Shown: one piece after another, positions 26,301 through 35,786 of the stretch | Numbering within the stretch: the stretch's first letter is position 1 | Layout: each line of letters begins with the position of its first letter | Origin: Capitulum mitella | Lineage: Eukaryota > Arthropoda > Thecostraca > Pollicipedomorpha > Pollicipedidae | Reading direction: 5' to 3' | Length of the DNA stretch: 64,000 nucleotides | Assembly (NCBI GenBank): GCA_030062745.1 | Contig: CP099841.1 | Span: forward strand, 12,590,970 to 12,654,969 | Program-made: the position numbers and the translations under genes | The notes under the pieces: model-generated | Told to the model about the DNA's origin: nothing | The model's input: only the letters and a program-made list of their open reading frames with translations | The model's database searches: none

Positions 26301-27011
26301 GCCGCCCAGAAACAGCACGAGTACGCCGGCTGGCAGCAGCAGTACGGACTGAGCGCCGGCTTCGCGCCCGAGTACGCCGGGGCGCGGCCCGTGGCACAGG
26401 CGCCGCAGCACCAGGAGATGGCCGCTCCAGGTTGGTGACGCTACCCTTCGGGTCGGGGGGGAGAGAATTGCCAACGCTGTGTCGATCCCGCAGGAGGATC
26501 CACCGTGTCGGTCTGAGGGGACGTGATCCAGCGAGTCTTCTCCGCACTCACATCACAAGGTCCTGGTATAGGTTTGACAGCGCGTCACGAGCCCAGTGTG
26601 GTCCGGTTCTACTCGTGAATAGCAAAGAACCAAACTGGAAGCATTCATTTCGTGCATCACGTGACAAGGCATTTCCGTGGCGGCTCCGCCGTGTTGCGAT
26701 GGCGTCCCCGTCTCGTCACTTGTTCCCACTCGCGTGGCCACGAATCCCCGCGCCTTTCTTTCCCCGCGTGTGCCGACCCCGCGACGTGGCCGGGTCGGCA
26801 GCGGCCGCCTCCGCGCCGACTGGTGACGCGGCGTCCGTCCGCAGGCCCGCAGATGCAGGGCTACGCCAGCTACGCGGGCGGCATGAGCGAGGTGATCAAC
26901 TACGGCCAGCCGGGCGGGCCGGGCCCGCAGCGCGGCGGCAACTACAACCAGCCGATGCAGGCGCAGCTGTACCACCCGTACCGGCACAGCCCGTACGCGG
27001 CCCGCCGGTAG
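17793..27011 (+). CDS. Hrb27C: Hrp48/DAZAP1-type hnRNP with two RRMs (eight exons)
   Basis: Joining 17,793-17,815, 21,247-21,317, 21,613-21,779, 22,373-22,565, 24,122-24,204, 24,572-24,733, 25,929-26,430 and 26,845-27,011 gives 1,368 coding bases (455 residues plus TAG), with GT-AG borders and matching phases throughout. RRM1 (about residues 20-97) has RNP2 MFVGGL and RNP1 RGFGFVTF. RRM2 (about 112-186) has VFLGGL and RGFGFLSF. After KLAEPRE comes a Gly/Pro/Gln/Ala-rich low-complexity tail ending in HPYRHSPYAARR, which resembles the DAZAP1 HPYRR end. The RRM text (GLSWETTQ, VVMKNNETGRSRGFGF, VTETDLR, VIMYDQEK) is closest to Drosophila Hrp48/Hrb27C. That family binds nuclear and cytoplasmic mRNA and acts in splicing, mRNA localisation and translational control. 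The gene is convergent with the palmitoyltransferase gene; the two stop codons are about 960 bases apart. Confidence 0.9.
18281..18320. repeat. two overlapping perfect palindromes
   Basis: GCATGTGTATGCATT (18,281-18,295) pairs with 18,298-18,312 across a 2-base loop. ATTCAAATGCAT (18,293-18,304) pairs with 18,309-18,320 across ACAC. The two hairpins share bases and exclude each other. Confidence 0.85.
19750..19940 (+). repeat. diverged direct repeat
   Basis: The segments starting near 19,753 and 19,860 share the order tagaa, aaaacag, aggcagcaa, a purine-rich aaagc block and atatcat. They look like two diverged copies of a roughly 80-base unit inside the first hnRNP intron. Confidence 0.5.
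20345..20392. repeat. TA dinucleotide microsatellite
   Basis: About 24 uninterrupted TA units in the first hnRNP intron. Confidence 0.95.
21247..21317 (+). CDS. Hrb27C: hnRNP exon 2 (RNP2 of RRM1)
   Basis: Acceptor ttgcag, donor G/gtaag. It encodes GKNDDNEEAGK then MFVGGLSWETTQ, the first strand of RRM1. One base is carried into exon 3. Confidence 0.9.
21613..21779 (+). CDS. Hrb27C: hnRNP exon 3 (rest of RRM1)
   Basis: Acceptor cgacag, donor ACG/gtgagt, phase 0 at the end. It encodes AYFSHWGEVVDCVVMKNN, then the RNP1 block RGFGFVTF, and ends at ELDGRT. CpG content rises abruptly at this exon compared with the preceding introns. Confidence 0.95.
22373..22565 (+). CDS. Hrb27C: hnRNP exon 4 (linker and first half of RRM2)
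   Basis: Acceptor gttccag, donor CGAG/gtacgt. It encodes the typical inter-RRM IDPKACNPR, a 15-residue linker, VFLGGLPPSVTETDLR and MEVVIMYDQEKRKSRG. One base is carried into exon 5. Confidence 0.95.
22566..24121 (+). other. hnRNP intron 4
   Basis: A 1.56-kb intron with no recognised element. Its 3' part (about 23,940-24,070) is very GC-rich with CGG/CCG runs. Open frames here on both strands (for example 22,351-22,851 -) lack domain features. Confidence 0.7.
24122..24204 (+). CDS. Hrb27C: hnRNP exon 5 (RNP1 of RRM2)
   Basis: Acceptor cctcgtag, donor CAG/gtattt. It encodes GFGFLSFEHEDAVERVLSK and then HFVSICGKQ, completing RRM2. Confidence 0.95.
24572..24733 (+). CDS. Hrb27C: hnRNP exon 6 (end of RRM2, start of tail)
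   Basis: Acceptor cgccag, then VEVKLAEPREANKPDGQP and a Trp/Pro-rich segment containing HWGMP twice. Two in-frame donors with the same core (CCG/GTGAGA) lie 39 bases apart, at 24,694/24,695 and 24,733/24,734, so a 13-residue length variant is possible. Confidence 0.9.
25555..25732 (-). repeat. dispersed repeat family B, copy 2
   Basis: Inverted copy of the repeat at 13,011-13,205, here within hnRNP intron 6. A small hairpin (ctgaatgttt pairing with aaacattcag, about 25,478-25,504) sits just before it. Confidence 0.8.
25929..26430 (+). CDS. Hrb27C: hnRNP exon 7 (low-complexity tail)
   Basis: It encodes a Gln/Pro/Gly/Ala-rich tail, including QWGQQQQPFPQQQFG. The acceptor lies in three consecutive CAG triplets (25,926-25,934), so use of the second or third would drop one or two Gln. 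The donor is CCAG/gttggt; reading through it gives GW and a stop at 26,438, a possible intron-retention end. Confidence 0.9.
26845..27011 (+). CDS. Hrb27C: hnRNP exon 8 (C-terminus)
   Basis: Acceptor tccgcag. It encodes PQMQGYASYAGGMSEVINYG, a Gly/Pro stretch and the Tyr/Arg-rich end HPYRHSPYAARR before TAG (27,009-27,011). Confidence 0.92.
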
Positions 27012-27708
27012 TGGGCCGGCTGTTAGGTGCCCGGCCCGTGCCCGGGCGTGTGGCGAGTCGTCTGTCTGTCTGTGTGCGCGGTGCGTGAGGAGAGCGCGTG
27101 GCCGGGGACGGGCGGCAGGGGGCCCGCCCCCTCAGTCCAGGGGCGTGAGGAGGCGAGCCGTCGGAGGGCAGCGGGGTGGGCGGTCCGACCAGTGGGAACG
27201 TCGACGCCGGCTCGGCAAGAGCATTGTGCCGAATGCAGTCTGGATTCGAGTACAAAGGTTAGTGAAGCTAATTCAGTGATATCTTAGCGTTCGACTGACC
27301 AATAGTTGGATACAGACTGTCAATATCAGGGCATTGGCGAGGCGTTTTTATACATGGCTTTCGTAGGTGAAGCGCGTTGCATCGGACAGTGATTTTCTAC
27401 CGGTGTCGGTACAGTCACCGTTTTGGTTTTTCCACGCAAGCGCTGATACATTGCACTCAAATTTGTTGTCTTGTTGATTGGATTTATACGGCTGCGGGCG
27501 TGCGTGGTGTGGTTGGTGCGGTGGCACTCTACGTTTTGTTCCGTTTTACCTGGCACAGTTATTTTGTCTGGACATGGGCGCAAGGTGGTACGGAGAGTGA
27601 CCAGCTGTACGGCGTTCAGCGGCGCAGATGACGAATACAAGTGTCACGAGGCCTACCTGCCGTCCTTCCTCCGAGGGAGCCTCGCCGCGCTGTAGCACGT
27701 TATTAATG
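27012..27708. other. 3' regions between the convergent genes
   Basis: It contains the 3' UTR of the hnRNP gene and lies beyond the likely cleavage site of the minus-strand gene. I see no canonical AATAAA on the plus strand near the hnRNP stop; TATAAA at 27,724 is the nearest weak candidate. Confidence 0.5.
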
Positions 27709-27714
27709 TTTATT
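27709..27714 (-). terminator. polyadenylation signal AATAAA for the palmitoyltransferase gene
   Basis: Minus-strand AATAAA about 260 bases downstream of the stop codon at 27,972-27,974, in an AT-rich patch within GC-rich surroundings. Confidence 0.6.
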
Positions 27715-27971
27715 AATAGTCGATTATAAAATATTCGCCTTTTCTCAGCAATATCAACACATCGATTGGCTGCAGCAGGATTTGGTGCCACCGTACAACA
27801 CGATACAAAATGTACACAGTTTCCGGGCGGGGGCGGTCCCCTGACGCCGATTGTGCGCGGCCCGGCCCGGCCGCTCCAGTCCCGGGGCGGCCCATCCGGC
27901 GCGCCCGCCTCCGACTGACCGCACTCGCTCGCTCGCGCCCGCTGAGGGCAGCCGGCCGCAGCGCCGGCGGC

Positions 27972-28225
27972 TCACACCACGCTGTTGGTCAGCCGGATCA
28001 GCGCCACGTTGCTGCGCGCCTCGCTGTCGGTCGTGTGGCCGCGGCTCTCGTGGCTCAGCGTCTCCGAGCCGTCCAGGCTGTCCAGGTCCAGGTCCGCCGT
28101 GTCCATGGCCGCCGAGCCGGCGGAGGCGGTGGCCGCCGCCGCTGCCGCCGCAGCCGCAGCCGCCGCCGCTGCGGAGGCCGCCTCCCCGGCCCCTGCGGCG
28201 CACACGCGCGTCAGAGATTCGCACA
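27972..28225 (-). CDS. app: palmitoyltransferase last coding exon
   Basis: It begins after gacgcgcag and takes one base from the previous exon. It contains about 14 consecutive Ala codons (28,131-28,173), an Asp/Leu patch [13 protein letters not shown], and ends LIRLTNSVV before TGA (27,974-27,972). The last residues fit a class I PDZ ligand (S-x-V). Confidence 0.82.
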
Positions 28226-31200
28226 CTGCGCGTCGAAAGGCGCTGCAGGGGTCGCTTATCGCAGAGCCAGACCAGAGGCGAACCGCAATGCTTAAGGAAC
28301 AAAACATGGCGTCTTCTGCCGCCTTCCATTCGGGACCAGGCAGGCACAGATCACGAAACCGGAGACAGTCCACAACAGCGGCGCCACAAGATTAGCACCA
28401 CGGACAAGTCGCCCGGACGAAGAGCAAGCGATACGTTGCCTGCAAGCGGTGCGGCGCGGCCCGCGCCACCCCCTCGGCCTACACTCACGGTTGGAGCGTC
28501 GCGCCGAGCCGCTGCTCTTCTGGGAGGCATCGCCGCCGTTCGCTCCGCCGCCGGATGGACCGGCAACGGCCGGCGCGTGCCCGTTCTGTGACGTCACACT
28601 GTCCGTGAGCGGTGACTGGGGACGCCACGCGGAAATCGGCCACCACAGGGTCACGGGCACGCGGCCGACCGACTGACGGTGCGCCCCGCGGACAGAGAGC
28701 GCAACAAGTTCACACGCTTCTGGACACTGACGCCACAACATGCAGCGGTAATTCTCATCTCGGATTCTGTGGAAAGTCCGTGCCGGTGCGCGCGCGGGAA
28801 CTCGGCAGGGTGGGTGCCGACACTCCTAGGCCGTAAATTCATTCGTGACACAAAGGAGAAACATCATTCTGGTGGTGTGAAGAGCATGCGCCCAGCCTGA
28901 CATCGCATTCAAGCGCCTGTTAATACAACGTGCGATGCTCAGCCACATGGATGGCGGCAATCATCGCGGTCGCTTAAAACCGACCATTCCTGAGTCCGTA
29001 CAAAAGAACAACACAAAGATAAGAGGATTTAATATGTGAGCGTGACGCAATACAATGCAACATTATCTTGCCACTAAATAAACAGAAAACATCCGTTCTG
29101 TCCGGCCAAATGAAATAACGCCTTCCCGAATATACGAAGCGACGCTACGACTGGGGTGACCTATGAAGCATTATTTCTGAAAATGGTGGCGCAGTGCCTA
29201 AACCCACCCCTTTACTACAATACGGCCCTTGTGTTAATACAGCGCCAAGCGAAGCACTGCCTTGCAAACCAGAGTCATGCCGCCGAGAGACTGGCCGCGA
29301 TCCCATCCGCGCAGCCAGACAGCTCAGGCAGACGCCAGACGAGGACCAAGCAGACGTTCCGCGGCGAGTCGCGGCCTCCCGCGTCCCTCCGGCGGCCGCT
29401 ACACCGCCCAGGTGCGGTGCTCACCCCACACACCGTGTGACCCGGCCGGCCCGAGACGGGCCGACAGACGCCGGCGGCCGGCGGCCGGCGCCGGACGCAC
29501 CCGTTCCCGCCGCACGGCGGCCGCCCGTCGGCTCGGGACCGCGCGCGACACCCGCCGGCCGTGCCCACCCGCGGCCCGAGCCGAGCACAGCACGCCAGAC
29601 CACCGAACGCCACCATGCAGGCAGAGCCTCCCCTGGCCGAGTACCTGGACAGCGGCGGCGGCCGGCGCGCGCTAGAAGTCCTCCCGCTCCACGTACACCG
29701 CTTTGCGAGGAGGAAGTGGCACGACCTGGGTCGGTACCCGGCAGGCAACGGAGGTCATAACATCAGCCACACGGTGTACGGGCCCCACCAGACAGGGACA
29801 GGCACAGAGGCGGGCGACATCACAGCACGGGAACAGACGGCAGGCCTGGGCGCCCGAGAGGGTCATTCACAGGGAACATCGGCGTTCAAACCGGCCGCCG
29901 GCCACAGGACGAACCGCAAGCTCGCTAGGTTGGCAAAAACACTGCTGCGAAATACGGGTATTTTGCATGTAGATACATGTGATATACTGCTACACACCTA
30001 AATACTGCCATGGTAAAAAAAAACTGTTTTGGTCGGACCGTCTGCACCAGCACAGGCTAATGCAGGAAAAGAGAGAAACTACGAAAAAAGTCGGAACACA
30101 GAGCACGGGATGTGATGCAAGTGCCACTTTGCGCCGCTGCCACATTCAGAGTATCGCACCCAGGGCTTACTACTACAGGATACAGCGAACAGCTCTTCAT
30201 ACGGAGAAAGACAGTGGTGGCGGTGCCAACAGTTGCCTTGTCTCAGGTCGGCGCATTGTAGCCCAGCTCGAGAGAGGTGAGGATGTCCCGTCATTGGAGA
30301 GGATGACAGCTGACTTCTAGGAGTAGCGAAGGGGACGGTAGGTGACTATCCCTGTATCACTGGAGAGGATGGTAGCTGACACGGGTGAAGGCTCCCGTCG
30401 CAGGGGGAGTGCAAGGGGCACGGCGCACGCCCGGAGGACTGGGCGAGGGCGACATCTGTCGGCAGCAAGCACAACTATTGGTTCGGCGGCTGCATGCAGA
30501 AGTGGCGGACAGGACAGCCCAGTGACACAGGGGTACCATGTTTCCGACAGCCGCTTCCGGCGACGGAGACACACACACAAACACGCAAACACACAAAGCG
30601 ACATCGAGACCTTCCAGGGGACGGTCTGCTGTGCAGACCACGTCCCTCGGGGGTCGATCCAGTGGGCAGGTTGCGTCCCTCAAGGGACGGTCCGGTGGGC
30701 GGACCACACCCTCAGGGAACGGCCCGGTGGGCAGACCACGCCCCGGTCCGGTGGGCGGACCACGCCCCTCAGGGGACGGTCCGGTGAGAAGACCGCGTTC
30801 CGCAGGAGGGACTCACGGCAGGGCGGACCACACCTCTCAGGGACCGTGCGGCGGGCGACCGCGTTGCTCTCGGCTCACCTGGCTGGCCGGCGCAGCCTTA
30901 GGCTGGCCGCTGCGCATGGCACCGTACGAGCGGCCGGCGCGGGCGTCCTGCGGCCCCGGCCGGCGCGCGGGCCGCCGCCGCCGCCGCCGGCTCCGCGGCC
31001 GTCACCAAACCCCTCCGGTCTGTCGGACAAAGGGCGGCCGGGAGGTCACAGACCGGCCGCACGGCCGCCGCCCGATCACAGGCGGCCAACGCCGAAAAAA
31101 TCCTCAGCCGCAGCACGGCGAAGCCGATTAAGGGAAAGGCGACGGCGTCTGGTGGGGATGACACGCAGAACCACCTTGTAACGGGCACATGACGCATGTC

Positions 31201-34200
31201 AAGCTTTTACACACACGTAAACTTAACAGAGCATAACAGCTCGTGGTCAACATTTCAAATTAAACGTAATTAAACAGGGTCGGCAGCCAGCAATGCAGGT
31301 GGGGCACCACAGGACCCAGGGACAATGATAAGGGTTCATAGCAAAACTGAACGGGGTCAAGCCGGCAATCGGTGCCGTACACTCAGAAAAAAGGGTGGGG
31401 CCAACGTTGGAAACACTGCAAAAGACTAAGCTGGAAGGGTTTACGGGCTTCTCCCGCACTACGAATGGTCAACAAAATGAGAACATGGGCTCATCCGTGC
31501 AACATCCAAATCGCTCTCGGGTGCATCTGGGAAAACGAAGTGCAACAAGTTAGAACAAACGGGGTGCCAAAACGGCCCGGAGTGTGCCTTTGCGCCATGC
31601 GGCAACGTCTGTGCCCGGCTAAGGTCCACTCTGGTGCGAGTGCGTACGTGGAAACACGCGGTCAGACGATACCCGGTACTCCCACAGCGAACGCCACGTC
31701 AGACACTGACTGGGCTGCGGCGCCGGGCTGCGGAAGAAGGAAAACCGGAGCAGTTCCCGGACGAAGCCAGCGCGGACATTCGGACCCGGCGGCCAGCGGC
31801 GACGAGGCGAACAGCGCGCGACCCTCGAGCCTTCTGGCGCGGTGTCCTCACCAATCAGGCTGGGGTACGTCGGACCGCAGAGCACGTCCAAACAGTTTGA
31901 GACGACGTTGCCTTGCCCGTACGGGTTGAAGGCCTCTTCGCTGCGCTTTCCCGTGAATGAGCCTTTGATCTGAAACGGAAATAAATGAAATGTACCAGCG
32001 GCCGCCCACGGTGGCCGCGTCAGTGTCCGCGGGGCGCTATCTAGCGCCCTGTTTCCTGTGGCGACCGCAAGTGGGGCTGACGTCGGAGCACGAAGACCGC
32101 ACTGGATCCCGACCACGAGCGCCAGCCTGCATGAATCACGAACGACAGCGGGAGCCGCGACCACGTCCTCAGCACTGACCGACCGGCGGGAAGGAACACT
32201 GGCTTCATGAAGCAGTCCGGTGGCAACCTGCCAATTCATCGGCCGGGCACGCCACAACACGAACTATATCCCAATTCATATACGATCACTGCGGACCAGG
32301 CACGGATTCAAGGGAGAGGGGGGCGGGCGGGACCCCCCACTCCCTTGGCATTTCTGCGCCCTCCTGTCGAAGGCCGTAGGCGCCGAAGGCGGGCAAGAGC
32401 ATAGAAGCCACTCGCGGACGAATGTTGTCCGTAAATAGGAAGACACCTTGTCGTTACAGATCGAACATGCGACACATCGCATCCTTATGACAGGACAGGG
32501 ACGCCCTTATATGAAAAAGACGCTCTTACAACATCGAGGAAGCGGCCATAATATACCTTATGTGTGCAGGGATGTAGCTGGGGGGGGAGGGGCGGTCGCT
32601 CCCCTCTCCCCCCGGAGAAAAGGTAGAATCCCTTCTAGGAACCTACAGGATTCCCAAATATGGTCCCTGAAGCCATAACGGGCCCTCCATGCAGTTAAAG
32701 GAAGCCCACTGGAGACCCCCTGAGGCTATAGGGGCCCCTTGACGTCTCTTGACTTCGGTGACTCTGAAAAGGCATCCACATTGCAAAAGATCTACCTCAA
32801 CCGTTCAAACGGTGCCCCTGTAACACCACCAAGGCGCCTCTGTGATGGGGTATTGACACCCTGGCGTTCAAATGGTGTCCCTGTGACACCACCAAGGCGT
32901 CTCTGCGATGGGGTATTGACACCCTGGCGTTCAAATGGTGCCCCTGTGACACCAAGAGCACGAGTATGGGCGTCCCGGGACGTAAAATGCGGCTCTGTGA
33001 CACCAAGGAGACTCCCTTCCATAGTGTACTAGTGCCCAAATGATAAAAACGCGGATACCAAAGATGCACCCCTGGGACGGAGTATGCCCTATCCCTATCG
33101 TTCCAAAGGTCCATGCGACATCAAAAGGGTGTCCCCGTGATGGTTCATGGTCAACTGGTCAATCACACGGCGGCACTAAGGAGCCGCCTCTACGACTGAG
33201 CATGATTGTGCTGTCGTCTAAAAGATATCCCTGTGATACCAACTAGGTACCTCTGCGACGGAGTATGGGCGCACTGTCGTTCAGAAGGAGCCCCTCGACA
33301 CCAAGCAGGCACCCATGTGACGCAGTATGGGTGGTATGCCATTCAAAAAAACGCTGCCGTGGTACCAAGAGGGCGTCCCTGTGACAGAGTATGGGCGTCT
33401 TGCAGGGGTGTCAGTATGTATTCTTTTGAGAGGGCCCTGGCCCACCCAATGTTGATTTGGGCCCCTCCAATGTTGGTTTGGGCCCCTCCAATATTTTCTG
33501 CCGGTTTTAAAGGAAAATGACGAAAACAACTGCTGCAATACATAACAGATAGCCAGAAAGTATAGAATAAAGCATAAAGTGATGTATCTAACTGTCTACC
33601 TTCTATACAAATACATATTTTTATTTCAAATTTTCTATTTAGAAAAAATGATGGCAAACAGTTACAAATTTTCATTGATCAAAACAAAGTGGGCTAAATC
33701 CGTTGACAAACCCACATTTGGGGCAAGGTTGGGTTGTCGGGCCCTCGGCTCGGCCCACCCAATCATTTATGGAAATTGACGTCCCTGGCGTCGTGTCACT
33801 AAAAAGGCGCCCCTGTGACACAAAGGGACCCCGATGAAGGACCATGACGCCGTATTCTTCAAAATAACGTCCTACTAACAGAGAACGAGCTGCAACGTTT
33901 TAGCAACAGCCGCCCTTTTGTTAGAATGACATCCCTGTGAAACAGAGGCACAGAGTCCGACTTTACGTTCAGATACGTGTTTGATTCAGTTTTTCGCGGA
34001 CGAATTTTGTCCTTGGAAACAAAGTCGCCCTACAGTTAGACCGCACATGACATATTGTGCCCTCTCCTGACAGGACACGGGCGCACTTCTGATAACAAGA
34101 CGTCCTTGTAACATCAAGGCAGCGACCATGAGATAGCAAACATATAATATGCCCAAATCCAGTATGATCAACCTTCGTTTAAGCGAGTACGAGCCAAAAC

Positions 34201-35755
34201 GCTCTCGTGAGTCATTCTGACGTCACCCGTCACACAAAGCTGAACGTCTCGTGTGATTTACGCGTTAATACGATCGAATCTGGCTCCCTTCCGGCGCGAT
34301 TTTGACGTCCTTTTGGGGAGGATTTGGACGCTTCCACAATACTGTTTCGGCGCCCCTAAAAAATCCATCCCCTTTGGTAAAATCCTGGATCCGTCCCTCT
34401 TACGAAGCAGAAGAGTTATTCATAAACTTCTCGTTCAAATCACCGATACCCATCGGAGGTGAATCATATGTTCAAATGATGCTGCCCCTGCATCCTCACA
34501 AATTGTCAGGAAGTCACAAGTACTACAGATAAGCACAAAGAACAATGTTACGAAGTTAACAAGCCACAAAATGCTGCACATGCCCTGGCAACGGGCCATA
34601 ACATACTATCTCGCCTTTTAATAGCAGCCCATGAAGTTTAACTCAGAGAAAACAGAAACAAAGCTTACGTTTCTGCAACAAAAAGACTACTCGTCTACAG
34701 CACCATACAAAATGCCTTTGTCCGCCACCCCTCCCCCGGCGTGCGGCACCGCAGATACTCGCAGCGGGGCCTCTCAAAGTGGGGCGCACTCACGTCCTCA
34801 TTGGTCGTCTGGTTGGAGGACACCAGGTACGTATGGAAGCCGGACAGGCCCAGAATGGACCATATCGAGAAGAAACATATCACACCCTCGATCACGCTCG
34901 CCGGCGATTCCCTGACCGCGTCCAAAAACTGCTTGTCGTCTTTGGTTACTGAAAAGGCAGAGGACGGGGCGTAAGAGACGTTGCTGCAGCGGGCGTTGTG
35001 ATGACGTCACTCACGAACGTCGTCAAAGACGGACGTGCTGTCCAACAGGTGTATCAAAGGCCGACCAACGACTGCAGTATGCATTAAGACAAAGCAATGC
35101 AACGTAGTCACGCTTATCTGCCATTGCGTCTCCCGAGCCATTCTTACACAAGAACTTAGGAAAAACCAAAGGAGCAAATCGTCCCAGTCGAACGTCACAC
35201 TTACACAGAATAAGATGAGTCATCACGCAGGCGAATATGAACACGCAGAGAAAAGCTAACGATACGATGAACATGTAGAAGTATCTGTAGTTCCGTTTCC
35301 CAACGCAGTTGCCCACCCACGGGCAGTGATGGTCGAACCGATCTGGAACAAAGACAATAATACAACAAGACGAACGGAGGTCCATTAAAAGCAACATTCA
35401 GTTAGACAAAAAGGAGCCAAGCTGTGTTTGACGCCTCTGAAAGGTGAGCAAATCTTCGTTATTAAACGAACACATAAACGGAATTAATCTGCAATTGTTT
35501 CTCAAGTTGAGCTTTGCATATCAACGTTGGTGATAACAGGAGCACCAGTGCATTCAAATGACAGAACCCTTGTGTTTTGTGCGACGTCTGGCATCCAGAA
35601 GCATCCTCCAAAACGGTGTTTAACACTTCCACGTGTCAAAGGGGCTACCACACATTGCAAAAGGGAGCCCGACACTACCATATATCAAGCGGTTACCAGC
35701 GCCATAAGTCTGGTTCTGCATTCTGTACATAAAACATGCTGCATTACTACATGCG

Positions 35756-35786
<31 letters not shown>

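Larger units (their letters stand above)
31970..34793 (-). other. palmitoyltransferase intron with minisatellite
   Basis: No exon seen. Most of 32,560-34,110 is repeat (described separately). Confidence 0.65.

Noticed and set aside
25737..26547. Two long minus-strand open frames (245 and 250 residues)
   Set aside because: They are antisense shadows of the same hnRNP exon, rich in Arg/Ala/Pro, without domains.
25997..27088. 363-residue plus-strand open frame
   Set aside because: It is the out-of-frame shadow of hnRNP exons 7 and 8 in very GC-rich DNA and crosses their splice sites; composition is Ala/Arg/Gly only.
29194..29760. 188-residue plus-strand open frame
   Set aside because: GC-rich intronic DNA of the minus-strand gene; Arg/Pro/Ala-rich text of the kind produced by composition.
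29672..29866. Alternative C-terminal exon of the palmitoyltransferase (ending VYVEREDF)
   Set aside because: An acceptor-like site and stop exist, but there is no family similarity and no phase argument strong enough to annotate it.
30342..31181. 279-residue plus-strand open frame
   Set aside because: Derived from the 39-bp minisatellite and the antisense of a palmitoyltransferase exon.
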